In this document: positions 1 to 12,659 of the stretch, piece after piece
Layout: each line of letters starts with the position of its first letter
Numbering within the stretch: the stretch's first letter is position 1
NCBI GenBank assembly: GCA_029851415.1
Contig: CM056742.1
Span: 92,804,748-92,868,747, forward strand
Length of the DNA stretch: 64,000 nucleotides
Source: Eretmocerus hayati
Lineage: Eukaryota > Arthropoda > Insecta > Hymenoptera > Aphelinidae
Reading direction: 5' to 3'
Notes under the pieces: model-generated
What the model was told of the DNA's origin: nothing
Database searches by the model: none
The model's input: the letters and a program-made list of their open reading frames with translations, nothing else
Position numbers and translations under genes: made by a program

Positions 1-540
1 TATCTAGTCTTCCCTTTTCGGGTAAGCTATAAACCATCGCACATGTTTCTGATTCTAAAAATTATTTTCTTCAAAAAGCTCAATCGTTCCTGAATATATA
101 ACTTTTGGTAATTTGAAATTATTTTGTTGGAATAAAGTGCCGTTAGGTCTATGCATGTGAATTTGAGAAGACTTTGAGGTGCAACTGAATTGTGCTGACG
201 CTGCATCAGGAACTTGACTCTCCCAAGTTCCTTAATAGTCAGTTTGTCGTGGTCTGGTATGTCGGGGCGAAATTGAATGTAATTGGTTTGTTTATTCAGT
301 GATTGTCAGTATTGTCTAGTCGATCATTATGAGACGGAAAATTTTCAATTATAGAGAAAGAGTATGGAGCGTTAATGCTACTTGATACCGCGGCCACGAT
401 ATCAATGGGTAAATGTGAGTTACTGCAGAATACTTAACGTACGCTTCGGAATAATTGCAATTTTCAGTTTGACAGTCGCGGAAAAAAATTTTTTGTTCAC
501 AACCATTGGAAGTGACAAATCATGCTAGGTTTGAGATGAA
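1..540. other. no gene seen
   Basis: AT-rich sequence with frequent stops in all frames. I see no recognisable protein, repeat or RNA gene here. Confidence 0.5.
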
Positions 541-850
541 TCGTGTGTGAGTGTACAACAGGTCAACAGAGTGTTACACAGGTAACAGGATGTTATATGA
601 GTTATCGGAATCATGAAGTGTAACATGGGTAACAGCGAGTTACAGCAATAACAAGTGTTACAAGGGTAACAGGAAGTTACGGGAGTAACACAGTGTGACA
701 TGAGTTACAAAACTCAAACGTGTGATTTCATACCTCTTTGAGACTGATATGGATTTTATGGAAGATTGTTCATGAGGAGCGTGATAAAGGGTAACACGCC
801 CTTGCAGGAGTAACAAACTATTCCAGCAGTAACAGAGTGTTCCATGAATT
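541..850. repeat. cluster of GTTACA/GTAACA hexamers
   Basis: GTTAC and GTAACA occur many times in irregular spacing, as do their reverse complements. The same vocabulary recurs at 1245-1400, 4769-4893 and 6590-6760. It is not a clean tandem array. It lies just outside the left arm of the inverted duplication. Function unknown; a degenerate minisatellite or an array of protein-binding sites are both possible. Confidence 0.6.
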
Positions 851-950
851 ACATAACTCAAGTCGTGTTTTTGAGTTATCCGAAGGTATTTGCGAAACCA
901 TGCAAAAATTTGGAAGTTATGAATATTAACGCGCCACGGAAGGATAGGTT

Positions 951-2458
951 CTTGTTGTTTGGATGAATTTCTTGGAAATAGACCAGCGTGGTCCTGTATA
1001 ATTTGGAGATTGGTCTTGACGTATCCGGGATTGCACGTGAAAAGGTTGAGAGTTATGGGTGAATTCTCCCTCACGAAGGGTTCGGGATTCTAATGATGCA
1101 GGAGTTGGATCCGAGTTCTGAGCAAATTTCTTTCTATTACTCGAGATTTCGAATGGCTCAAAAATGAAATGTGAGGAACGTTCGATCCATGGATGAATTT
1201 ATATACGGAATCCAAACTCCATTGAGATTTGAAATGAATCGTGTGTGATGTTACAAGAGTAACAGAGTGTTACAGGGCAACCGAGAGCTACAGGGATATA
1301 AAGCTGTTACAGCTGGAGTCGGGTGTTACATATGTAACAGGATGTTACATATGTAATCTCCCATGATGGGATGTTACACATGTGCGATACGTGGTCACCA
1401 GAGTGTGCTTGTCGGATTTTCTCCGAAACTCGTCGTGTGGAGTTTTAACACCAATAATACTCCATCCTTGGGAATGCGAAATTTATTTCGTCGTCTATTC
1501 GATCATTAGTTTCGAAGATTTGAGATTTAAGTTCTTTTGAAGAATACGGAATAGAATCATGTTGGATTGATTAATCTCCAACGAGCATATGAAGTCCAGA
1601 AACATACTTTAAAAGTTGCAAAACTTAATACGCCATCATTAGGGATTGAATTTTGATCTTTCAATGGGCACTACGAAATTGAAGGAGTCTACTTTCGCAT
1701 AATTCCGATGGCGGCTTGGGTTCCCTGGACTCTGAACACAGAAATGGGAGGGATTGTGGCGGAGTTCCTTCGCCAGGGGTTCGAGGTGTTAATTGTACTT
1801 GAATGGTGTTTATATTTTGAAATGATTTCTTTCCATGGATTGAACTTCTGAATGGTTCAGAGTAACCTGTTCTGAGTGACACGTACTTTGAAAGAGTGTT
1901 TTCCAATGAGCATTTTGAAATGGAATAAGGTTGAAACCCTCTTTGTATTTTTGATTTGAAGGAACTTTTGAGATTTTCATCGAATGATCGTTCCCGGTTA
2001 ATGAATCTTGAGGTAACTGTGTTGGAACGTTTTGCACCTGTGTGAGAGAGGGGTGTCACAGAGTCTCGTGGTGTGGTCAAGACATGGGGGAGTATGTCAT
2101 TTTCAATATTGCTTGGGTTTTCAACGGAGATGGGCGTCTTACCGTCAGGGTCGGTTGGCAGATGTATCTGCTCGGGACTCTGGTTGAATGAAATGTTATC
2201 ACACGTGGTATCCGTTGGTTCACTTCTATTATCGTCGCGATAAGGTATGATGTCAGAAGACATTGGCACTTGTTCATGGTTTACAAGTTCAGGCTGTCGA
2301 GTGGTGCGAATTTCGTTTGTGGTGTTAACGAGAATTGGAGTTGATTGGGGATCTTGTCGAATATTACTGGCTTGAGGCTCTTTGGGCTCGGAAACGTCGG
2401 TTTTTGTTATTGACTCGTGGTGAGAATGGGATAAATTTTCATATGTTTTCAAAAAATG
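951..2458 (-). repeat. left arm of a large inverted duplication
   Basis: Read on the minus strand, this matches the plus strand of 6093-7053 closely. Shared landmarks include the stretch around 1381-1527, matching 6480-6610 reversed, and the outer end at 951-967, matching about 7035-7053. The left arm keeps a segment of about 570 bp (roughly 1515-2085) that is absent from the right arm. The two arms are separated by about 3.6 kb of unrelated sequence, so this is either two copies of one mobile element in opposite orientation or an inverted segmental duplication. Confidence 0.85.
1245..1400. repeat. GTTACA cluster inside the left arm
   Basis: Dense GTTACA/TGTAAC hexamers, including near-palindromic TGTTACATATGTAAC pairs around 1326-1356. 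The same block is present in the right arm at about 6600-6760, so it belongs to the duplicated unit. Confidence 0.65.
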
Positions 2459-2527
2459 TCCCTCCTCTCCCTCACAACTTGACTCGCTTCTTCCGGTGCC
2501 CTCTTTTTCTTGTAGAAGACATTGCAT
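1661..2527 (-). pseudogene. Ser/Thr/Pro/Asn-rich ORF remnant of a repeated element
   Basis: An open frame of 288 codons, low in hydrophobic segments and rich in Ser, Thr, Pro, Asn and Gln, so probably disordered. From about residue 27 it is almost identical to the C-terminal half of the gag-like ORF at 5587-6312 on the opposite strand. The residues before that point differ between the copies, which marks a junction at about 2458. I do not recognise a domain. By position it could be the tail of a retroelement gag-like protein. It carries no start that can be defended and is treated as a remnant. Confidence 0.45.
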
Positions 2528-2868
2528 TCAGAAGCCAGAGAATACTTCTTGAACATCACCGAACTATCAGATGTAGGGATGAAAGCATGGAACTGCAGAG
2601 TTCCGCGGATTGGATCAGTATTACTATCGAGTCTCCTTTTTAGCTGATCTTTCATCGGCTCATCAACCTTCTCCCCAATGAAGAATACCCCGGTTCCTCT
2701 GCAATAGTTTTCCACCCGATCGAGCAGAGATTGTGGCGTGAAGATATGGTGTTCAGAAGAGCACTGTAGACTGGCTTGCTCAGCACCTCTCTTCATATTG
2801 GTACCGATTCCATCGCAGGCAGCCTTCAATTCTTGACACCACCTATCGGCAGATTCGAAATAAGTCAA
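2449..2868 (-). pseudogene. unrecognised ORF fragment, 139 codons
   Basis: A protein-like open frame with no known motif. It is mixed alpha/beta in composition with five cysteines, and an in-frame TGA lies immediately upstream of the first codon (TTG), so no ATG start is available. It overlaps the start of the Ser/Thr-rich remnant in another frame, and the duplicated unit begins inside its 3' end. The sequence looks more like real coding DNA than chance because of its balanced composition. I cannot name a family; it may be part of a transposon ORF. Confidence 0.35.
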
Positions 2869-4768
2869 TCATGGTACCCATGAGAATCCACGATACTTTG
2901 TTCAAGACATGACGATTGAGACGTCAACGCAAACTCGATCGCGGTCGAGTATGGCAATGCTGCCTCTCCCTCACTCTCTATCTCGATAGGATCAAGAGTA
3001 GGGACTGATTCCACGCGAGATCATGCAATAGATTCCACTTCAAATCTTGGATCACTATGGTGATGAGATATATGATCCTTTGGACAAAATGAAGACGCAC
3101 GTATTTTTTCGTTTTGCCCAGTTTCGCTTTGTTTCGGATAATTTGAATTTCCTCGATCAGACCTGGAACGAATCCTTCTCAAAGAAATCACGCTCTTACA
3201 TCGGGAAAACGTGATATATCGAGCCCAATCAACTTTCTTGCAATGAGACTCATTCAGAGAGATCAAATGGATGATATCGCATGGGAAGAATCTGAGATAG
3301 CGCGTCACTCCATCGAGACCGAGTCTCGAAATTGATATTAACCCTCCTGCGGACAAAGCCGTTCATACTCGTCCTACTAACACAGTATCCCTATATCAAC
3401 TCTGCGCAAGGGGGTTAATGAAGAACCGCCACAAACGAAAATCTCAAAATGCACATCTTTTTTCTCTCTCGAATTTTCTTCCGAGAATCTGTTAAAACAT
3501 GAGAAACAAGAGAAAATATACCCGACATCTTGTACTTGATTTATATCGACGTGAAAGTTTTTTTCCTGGAATTTTCCTCTAACTCCCAAGTTCTGAAGAT
3601 TTTGTAAGTTGCTGAAGTGTGTGACACGTCGAAAAGAGTTCACAGTTCGCAAAGAGTGCAAAAAAGTATAATCGCAAGGAATTGAGATGATTGAGCAGAT
3701 TTTGTACTCGTGTCATGTCTAGATTCAATAAAATGCCTTGTCCATGAGGCGTGGGCTCCCAAAAACTGCCTGAGAAGCCAAATCTGGAGATGAAGATAAT
3801 TTGGAGCGATTGGGGATAGCCAGGACTACTCAACATCCATGAAAGGAGGTCATCTTTCAAGAATGATAGTTCTGAGGAAGGAGCCACGTCCCACTTTTAT
3901 CATCGATCTCACACGGTGTATTGCTCGCAGTAGAAAATACAGGCTTATGATCGTTCAAAGATCATTTCGGTCATTTCTTGATTGTCTCTTCCAAAATCCA
4001 TTCCTATCGATTGTACTTGATTACAATATTCGGATGCTCCAATTCATGCTTGAGAGATGAATCATGAATGGAGTGGCAGTTCTCGAGAGAAACCCGTACA
4101 AGCCCATGCCTCATGGGAGAGGTACTATACTGAACTCAAACATGAGGCGAGTATAGAAACCCCACATATTTCTCGGAATTATATTGAAGTTGGTATCTTA
4201 TCGATCTTCAAAGACGGTTGCAATTGGATCAATTCCCCAAATTTCGTGATGGAAATTCTCATTACGACAGTTCGTTCACAAAGATTCGTGAACCTCATCA
4301 GGCTTTGGTTTTTCGGTTTTAACATACAGAGATAGAAAAAATTACATAACATATTGTGTACAGTATATGATAGATGTATACATGTAGAGATGCGCAACTT
4401 ACATTATTCTTTAGATCGTCCTGGTATATATTCAGCGATCTTGTGCTGGAGACCAGACATAATGTCTGGCTCCTGTCAATACAGGTAAACAGAGAAAGTC
4501 ATCGGTCTAGTTCCTCACTCATATTTATATTACTGCGCGATCGCAGAGTACAGTAGGTAACATATATGAAAAATAGTGCAAGTGGGAGAGAGAGAAAGAG
4601 CGGGGGTTGTGGTGTCCGGGGAGAGGGCGTGCAATATATTGTGGCGTCCCAGACGACGCAACAGTTAAAATCATATTTCTCAACATGGAGAAATATTATT
4701 TTAACTTGATCAGCAGGAATGTGTAAGCAGGTCAAGATGCAATCAGCAAAATTGCCGTAGTCAAAATT
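2869..4768. other. no gene recognised
   Basis: Short overlapping frames only. A stretch of about 45 bp near 2965-3000 containing CTATCTCGATAG resembles one near 11570-11610. No other feature is seen. Confidence 0.4.
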
Positions 4769-4893
4769 ACATGTGTTACAAGTGTAACACCCGAGTTACA
4801 CATGTCTTATGAATGATGTAACACATGTGTTACAAGTGTAACACCCGAGTTACACACACCTTATGAATGGTGTAACACATGTGTTACAAGTGT
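4769..4893. repeat. about 54-bp tandem repeat of GTTACA/TGTAAC palindromes
   Basis: Two full units and a partial third start at 4769, 4822 and 4877 with the landmark ACATGTGTTACAAGTGTAAC. Each unit contains several inverted GTTAC/GTAAC pairs. It lies in the spacer between the two inverted arms, both of which carry the same hexamer. Confidence 0.85.
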
Positions 4894-5586
4894 TACAGTT
4901 TCAAAAGTAAGTCAATTTCAAAATCAATTTCAAAGAGGACAGTTTCGAAATTACTCCAAATCATCAAAATTAGCTCGTGTCCACAAGTATAAATTCGAAC
5001 ATCAAAATTAATTCTTTGATTAGTCACTGACTCGATTCAGTTAGTGAAGCTTCGTGAGTCTTTGAGACGCGCACCGTTTTGCCCAAGTGTGCCTAGAAAA
5101 CACACGACAAAGCAAAGTTCGAAAAAGTGCGGACCAATAAGTCAGATTAATTCCGTCGAAAAGTAGACCCGTCTCAGCTGTTCAAGGGCCAGCTCCGAAT
5201 TTGCTCTTCGTCGAAAAGTAGGCCGACGATACCCGCCTCAGCTGCATAAGGGCCAGCTACGAATTCGCCCTGCTTATACGTTCCTGCCTTGAAGAATCAT
5301 CATTCCTTCAAGTAGACTTGTAAGTGCGCCTAGGTTAAGCTATTCAAATTATATTCAAACGATAAGTTTTATTTCTGACCAAGATTTTATAGCTTGATTT
5401 GAATAAAATAGAATCTATCACTTCTATAATTCTATCTCATTCTTTTCTAAAAGCCATAAGATAACTGGATTTTTATATCTATTTGAGATCAGATAAATTA
5501 TTCTATTCTTTCAAGTATCCAGCATTATAGGACATTCCAAATCCAAACGCACTTCAATCATTCTTTTAAAATCACAACTTTGATGA
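4894..5586 (+). other. possible LTR or leader upstream of a gag-like ORF
   Basis: There is a short direct duplication with units starting at 5154 and 5209 (CGTCGAAAAGTAG) that share the CTCAGCTG and AGGGCCAGCT blocks. By position, just before a gag-like frame, this could be the leader or LTR of a retroelement. No second LTR copy was found, so this is a positional guess. Confidence 0.25.
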
Positions 5587-6312
5587 ACCAATACTTCTCA
5601 ATTCGAAATATTCACTACTTGCGAAGAAAATTTGTTAGTAGACTTCATTCTTAGCAATCTTTCTGGACCAGCATATCATGCATTCAAAAACTTCCGAATC
5701 TTCACAGTAAACGACATTGTGGAACACATAGTAAAGTGTTTCTTATACACCCCATTTTTCGAGAAATATTGCCAAAAATTACTAGATTGTGGTCTAAAGC
5801 TCAGTCATGATCGTGATGCAAACTATGAAAGGCTATTCTCAATCCTTGAAGGTGCTTACTACATTCTTACAAGTACTCACTTTTCGTCTGACCCAGTATA
5901 CTTCCAACTTTATAAAAATCTCGATGAAATTGCCAAAAGTTCTTACTTTAGCAAACTTCCCCCTGATTCACAACTCCAAATTGTCCTTGTCTTAAACTCA
6001 AATTCGATCGCCAGGAAGCCATCCACTCTATACAAAATACATTTATTAGTTTCGAATCCAACACAATTCTTCATAACCAAAACTGAGCTATCACATTTTT
6101 TGAAAACATATGAAAATTTATCCCATTCTCACCACGAGTCAATAACAAAAACCGACGTTTCCGAGCCCAAAGGGCCTCAAGCCAGTAATATTCGACAAGA
6201 TCCCCAATCAACTCCAATTCTCGTTAACACCACAAACGAAATTCGCACCACTCGACAGCCTGAACTTGTAAACCATGAACAAGTGCCAATGTCTTCTGAC
6301 ATCATACCTTAG
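5587..6312 (+). pseudogene. gag-like retroelement ORF remnant
   Basis: The frame is open from just after a TGA at 5584 to a TAG at 6310. The N-terminal part has the spacing typical of insect retrotransposon capsids: a Glu-rich turn, then Leu-rich helix, a Gly-Pro-Ala segment, an aromatic turn and a segment reading VNDIVEHIVKCF. This suggests a Ty3-type capsid N-domain, inferred by eye. From about residue 155 it matches the minus-strand Ser/Thr-rich ORF at 1661-2458, where the TAG corresponds to a Tyr codon. No zinc knuckle, protease or pol follows, so the element is incomplete. Confidence 0.45.
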
Positions 6313-7053
6313 CGCGACGATAATAGAAGTGAACCAACGGATACCACGTGTGATAACATTTCATTCAACCAGAGTCCCGAGCAGATACATCTGCCAACCG
6401 ACCCTGACGGTAAAACGCCCATCTCCGTTGAAAACCCAAGCAATATTGAAAATGACATACCCCTCCATGTCATCTCAAATCTTCGAAACTAATGATCCAA
6501 TAGACGACGAAATAAATTTCGCATTCCCAAGGATGGAGTATTATTGGTGTTAAGACTCCACACGACGAGTTTCGGAGAAAATCCGACAAGCACACTCTGG
6601 TGACCACGTATCGCACATGTGTAACATCCCATCATGGGAGATTACATATGTAACATCCTGTTACATATGTAACACCCGACTCCAGCTGTAACAGCTTTAT
6701 ATCCCTGTAGCTCTCGGTTGCCCTGTAACACTCTGTTACTCTTGTAACATCACACACGATTCATTTCAAATCTCAATGGAGTTTGGATTCCGTATATAAA
6801 TTCATCCATGGATCGAACGTTCCTCACATTTCATTTTTGAGCCATTCGAAATCTCGAGTAATAGAAAGAAATTTGCTCAGAACTCGGATCCAACTCCTGC
6901 ATCATTAGAATCCCGAACCCTTCGTGAGAAAGAATTCACCCATAACTCTCAACCTTTTCACGTGCAATCCCGGATACGTCAAGACCAATCTCCAAATTAT
7001 ACAGGACCACGCTGGTCCATTTTCAAGAAATTCATCCAAACAACAAGAAATTC
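6093..7053 (+). repeat. right arm of the inverted duplication
   Basis: Counterpart of 951-2458 in the opposite orientation. It begins inside the gag-like ORF, runs through the GTTACA cluster at 6590-6760 and ends near 7053. Relative to the left arm about 570 bp is missing between about 6470 and 6477. Confidence 0.85.
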
Positions 7054-8308
7054 AACTTTGGGTGGGTACATCGAAGCAGGGCGCTATTTCTTTATGAGGA
7101 CCTGCACGGCCGGAATCGTACCCATCTCAATCTGCATCTGGACACCACACGCGACCCTGGATAATATTCAGGGTCAGCAACAGCAGAAAGCAAGTGAAAA
7201 TCTGTTCTTCATGGCCCCATCCGGACCCATCCTCCCTATTACGCCCGACGAGTGTATTCCACGGTGCATCGAAAGCGAACCGGCCGCACATCTGGCATTG
7301 GGCCGCGGACACATCCGCGATGCTGGCTGATCAACCTTTTCGATAAGAGAGAGGGCTATTTCTCTTGGTTGAGAAATTCCCAAACCGTTTTTTTACTTCC
7401 TCTCCTGCTAATTTTCCGTCTTTACCGCTAGTATACAGCAGTTACGTCCTTGGAACTCTAACCTTTTTCTCGCAAAGTACTCAGCTACTGCTTGTTGATC
7501 GAACAATTTCATTCATGATCGTTAATAATCGACTATCGATAATTATTTTTAGCTTAACAATTTATAAAGTATGAAAATAATCCTATCTCAAAATTCCAAC
7601 AAAAATACATTCAACTCATTTTCAAACTCATTTTGCGTTTTAGTATGATTTGAGGATGATTGAGAAAAAAATGTCATCAAAGAAAAAAAAGGAAGAAATC
7701 TCATCCGTTGCTTCCTACTAGATACTAAGGTTGGAATTAGTTAAATTAAGCTTCAGCAATAATTGAGCTCACGCGGCGAATGACTCAATTTTATCATTTA
7801 GAATCAGTGGGATCAAATAGTGGGATTTTCATAGCCTTGCCACCTACTATACAGTTCAATTTTCACATTAACATTATATGATTTTTAATGTAAAATTTTA
7901 GGTTGAGTGATTTCTTCATTTCTTCAAACGCGATATATCGTTTAGGTTACTCATTTCATATTCAAAATGAAGCTCCAAAAAGTAAGAAAAGAAAGGAATT
8001 TTACTAAAATTATTTGTTTGTGAGGCTCTTCGGTATAAGGTCTTTTGAGTAAACAGAGAATATTCGTCGATAGAATGAAGGGTAATCAAGTGAAAATTGA
8101 GAAAAACGAGAGAAGAATACTATGTTCATTCATCATGATCATGTGATTAGTTTGAAAGAAATGAAGTATTCAAGCTCAATAGATAGTGAGAATGGATGAG
8201 GAAGAAGAATCATAGAGGAAAAACTATGTATGAAAATTTAGATTAGGGCGAGATTCAACTCCACGAAAAAAACTGCAACGCGCAACTTTCAAGTTTTTTC
8301 TTTGGTGA
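7054..8308. other. no gene recognised
   Basis: A slightly GC-richer stretch (7054-7330) holds overlapping frames on both strands that resemble nothing I know. From 7380 the sequence is AT-rich and non-coding in appearance. Confidence 0.4.
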
Positions 8309-8331
8309 AGAAAGAGAGAGAGAGAGAGAGG
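8309..8331. repeat. (GA)n microsatellite
   Basis: A run of alternating A and G, directly visible. Confidence 0.9.
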
Positions 8332-8359
8332 GAGGGCGTGCCGAATTCAACTGATTTCA

Positions 8360-8700
8360 TCCCTCCCATGAAAATTCGGGACCTAGAGGGGAGACCAAGG
8401 GCCAGCTGCTGCTAATTCTACAAAACTGCTTACGCGCCACTGCGCGCGTCACTCCCGGGAAAGTTGCCAAGTTAAAAACATCTCTCCACTTTGGGGAGCC
8501 AGAAAGAACGTCTTGCCCCGCTGGGAGGGACGATCGCCATCGGTGGACTTGGGACCCGCGCGGCCTCACAACCCACGCCCTCGAACTTCACCCTGGAGAA
8601 GTCCAGTCGTCTCACAACCAGCGACGTCGGCACTCGTCAGCAGCAAGGTCAACCACCGTCAACGCCCTGCGCCGACGTCCTCTTTCTTTCTCATCTTGAG
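8360..8700. other. GC-rich island
   Basis: A local rise in GC and CpG content within AT-rich surroundings, with open frames in three registers (plus strand 8491-8703 and 8513-8734; minus strand 8357-8569). None resembles a known protein. It could be a first exon or promoter-proximal CpG region of a host gene, or part of a GC-rich retroelement. No splice sites were confidently placed. Confidence 0.3.
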
Positions 8701-8844
8701 TAATTTTTGTGAGTTACATAGATTAGGAAAATGAGTGAATAAATGTGCCGTTGAAAATTTGGTGCCTCACGTGTTGTTCGTTTGAAAAGGAATTTTGATT
8801 TTATAGTTCGATTGAAGAAAGTTTGAAATTTTCCTTTTTTGCAC

Positions 8845-9003
8845 CGATCATGCCTCTGAATCGTAATTTTTCAGAATTTTTACCGATTATGCACTGGGAT
8901 GCCCCTGAATCGGGTTTCTTCCATATCGATCATGCTATTATGCCTCTGAATCGTTTTTTTGGGATTTGTTTTGATCATGCTACTATGCCTCTGAATCGCT
9001 TTT
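8845..9003 (+). repeat. degenerate minisatellite around ATGCCTCTGAATCG
   Basis: ATGCCTCTGAATCG or a close variant occurs four times, at about 8850, 8898, 8940 and 8985, each preceded by GATCATGC or GATTATGC. Spacing is irregular (42-48 bp). Confidence 0.75.
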
Positions 9004-9009
9004 CATTAT

Positions 9010-12000
9010 TGGAATATTGGTGGAATTTATTAGATTTTGAAAACTTTTGAGACTTCCTAATTTTTTGGAGTACAAGAAGTGATTTAATTATGAATTTTCG
9101 AGTAATCTCTAATGATATTTATTGGGAATTTTACTATCGATTTTTAATGGAGATTTTACGAGTGAATTTTCGATATTTTCAAATAGTTCTTTTTTGACCA
9201 TTGATTGGTATTTGAAAACCTTAGTTGACAAATCAAGTGAAGTCATCTCGCCTGAATAGCGACGAAAGTCAGGCTCCACCAGAGATGCACGTGTAACGAT
9301 CGTACGTCGCGCTCTCTGCTTATTGCTTTCTCAAAAGAGAAAGCATTCATTTGGTGCCAGGTAAATTTTCGTCGAATTTTTTCCAAAAAAATTTCTTTCT
9401 CCTTCAGTAAAGCTCTTGAATACATAAAATTTGTACAGTTCCCTTCCTTTTGCCAAAATCTATCTAATGTAGGTCACAGTTTTTGTTTATCAGCCTTCAC
9501 AGAGATAGTACAACCCCATCTTTCGAGCCCTTTGTCCATGTCTGTGTGTCTATGTATGTTGTTTTCTATCGCTCAGCGAAACTCTTCACTGGTTTGATAG
9601 ATCGTCCTGAAATTTCCATGCCATGTTCGGAGGCGTCTTGAGATGGGAATGCTAGATTTTCACTGCCCCCCGATGATTACTTTCATACTTATGAATTTTT
9701 CTTCATTCATCTGTAATTTTTTTTGCCTTAAAAACTAGAAAAATTGTATCCTTTCCCCTCAAAAAATCTTAAGCGGTAAATTCACACATTTCTCGACGTG
9801 CTAAGTCGATTGGTTAATACGGAATTCCGATTGAGGCATATTCTATTCTAGCTTCTTCATACCTCTCTTGCATCGGGCTATAAAACCTTTATAGTCACAA
9901 TTAGACAAAATTTTGTATCAACCAATCGATTCAGCGATTCGAGTCGAGAAACATCCAAATCACCTCCTTGACATTTTTTTCATACAGTAGAATGAAGTAC
10001 AAATCATTTATGAAATGTGCTTCTTCCAGAAAAATTCTAATTTCTCATTAAAAAATTCACAAGTCGAAAAATACTCGTGCGATCATGCTCAAAATTCACT
10101 GAATCATCATCACAATCTCCAAAATACACCTACGAAGTCTCAAAACAGTTTGTCAAATGGATCAAGAACTCTTGCGTTCCAAATGAGAAGTTGTTATTCC
10201 AATTTTCACATTCACCGACAGTTAATTGCTTCCTGTCCTAATCTAATCATCTCTTAACCAAAAAACTGTATCAACCAATCGATTTGTCGCGTTGATGTGA
10301 ATCAATAACGAACTTTGCGTTCTCTCTCCTCTCTTCCACCGGGTGCAAGTGAAAATTTACACTCCACAATTTATTGCTCGAATAACGAATTTGTGGAAAA
10401 GTACTCACTTTTACTTGATTTTCTGAGAACCGATTAATCTCATTTCCAATATAGTCACCATGAGTAATTCTTTCTCAATTCAAATTATCATTTACAGCTC
10501 AGGGTACTCATGCCTGGTTCATATGTCAGTAAATCAAAAATATAGCATATTTTTTGTTATTCTTATATTTCATAACCATCTCTTCGCACATTCTGATCAT
10601 TTTGATTCGTTTATCTCCGGGAAACAGAATCCATTCCTCAAATATTCTCTATATCCTTTGTTACTTGTGTCCCTTTTCCAGTACTTCGTCCAATTTTTTG
10701 AGTCATTTTGTATAATAAAGAAAGTGATTACATGAAAAAATTCCTGTACTGGAAGATGATTTCGTAGTCTTCAAGAACGTGTAAAAACATATTAGTTCTA
10801 GTTTATGCGGTATGTTAGTGACAGCATACGCATCAACAATCTGTTTTGGTAGAGATCCGTCGATGAGGAATTATTGTACTGAAGAAATAATACTGCCGAA
10901 TCATTTATAGTATATCATGCGTCTCGTGCCAAAAACTTTGTTCTTGATGAAAACTTTGTTGGACGTCGGCTTACGGTGAGACGTAGAGACTGCGTGTTTC
11001 TATGCTACCTCGCGCAGCGGGAAAGCGTCGCAGTTTCCGCGTCGAGTTGTATAAATAAAAATATTGATGACTGGAATTTTGGAGAAGTATCTTTGGTAAA
11101 CAGGAAAATTTGGAAGAGTATATGAAAATGATACAGAAATGATTTATCATCCATTAGAATAATTATTTGATGAAAATTCATCATTTGATAATATCAATAT
11201 TTTGGATGAATAAATATTTTGATGCGAATTCCATAAGGAGAATTGATCACTGTAACAAATTAGTACATTTAAATTTTTGAATGAATAATATGTGATAAGT
11301 TGACGCCTTCAATCGCAATGAGAAAGCATTCTGCTAAACTCTTTTAGCAGCGTATTTTTTTATTGTCCAAAACCTTAATTTCTCTCATATAAATCGACGT
11401 CACACAAACGTCTTTAGATCGGAGGAGTAGGGGAGAAGTCAGGGGCTAATCATTCAATATTTCATCAAGGATAATTTCTGATCGACATCGAAATTATATA
11501 CCTTCATCACATGCGTAACGCGGCAGGGAGATAAGCTCGCGGGTACTTGGCGCGCGCTCGAAGGTGGCACTGCTACCTCTTCCTTGCTATCTATCTCGAT
11601 AGGGTCAAAAACCCGTCTATTACCTCTCACGCTATATCGACGTGAAATTGTCTGATCTTTCCATAAGAAATATTGGAAAGGATGGAAGAATAGGGAATTT
11701 TGAGTTGAAAAGGTTTTCATCAATCAGAGCCAGTTTCTGAGGTTATGTTGACCTCATTCAGAAATATTAACCTCAACATCGTAAAGCTTAGGAAAGAATA
11801 CGTACTGAATATGATATCTTCCCGTGCTGAATTCGAGACCGAGATAGGACGTTAGACAAGAGCTGTTTTTGCGCTCAAAAGTTACGTTTGGAGAGTTGAT
11901 GTAAATCACCCCATATATTGCAGTCGAGATTTGTTTATGCGACAATGCATCACGAATAATCATTCAGATGCAGCTCTCCAGCACTACCCTGACGACGCTT

Positions 12001-12589
12001 TCGATTGTTTTTGACAGCGTGTGATGCAGTCGAGGGCCTTGTTAAACATTACGCGAGTCTACACAATCTCAAGAATTCTCAGACCGACTCCATCGATAAC
12101 GCCACCTCCTTCGTTGAAAAAGTCAGAAATCATACATTAGCAATCAAATTGCTCATCATCAATTCATCTGAAATGAGCAGATTCAGATCGGAGAAGACCA
12201 GAGGTTTCATCTGTCAACGGTATTCGCGATTCGCACTTTTGGATTGTTGACACTTCGGAGGAGGGAGAGAGGAAATCGAGTATCGCGAGTATCGTGATTC
12301 ATGATCAAAAGAACATCGATTTTTGAGTAGCTCTGTCTACTAATGCTACAACAGTACTGTATCACGCCAAAGTATTCGAAAAATCCATGTATTCTGAGGA
12401 CTTTTCACGAATAGCGTGACTATAATTTTCAATTTCAAAACTTTCTCTCATACTCCCCTCGAACTCAATTTCATACATCCCGAATAGATGACACAATATC
12501 AATAGAGGATTAATATAGATTGGATGATGATTGTGTCAATTCATTCCTCTGAGTCGAATAAGAATTTCAGAATTTTCTAGAGCATCTAT
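9010..12589. other. no gene recognised
   Basis: AT-rich. Short frames such as 10015-10257, 10460-10735 and 12005-12250 have no supporting features. I see no RNA gene or transposon here. Confidence 0.4.
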
Positions 12590-12659
12590 CGTCACGAGAG
12601 TAGGTCTATATCCTACGACCACGATAAGGTGGCTACGCCCTGACATTTTTTCCTCTTAG

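Noticed and set aside
2943..3010. Repeat shared with 11555-11625
   Set aside because: Only about 45 bp around a CTATCTCGATAG palindrome are similar; too short to call a repeat family without a search.
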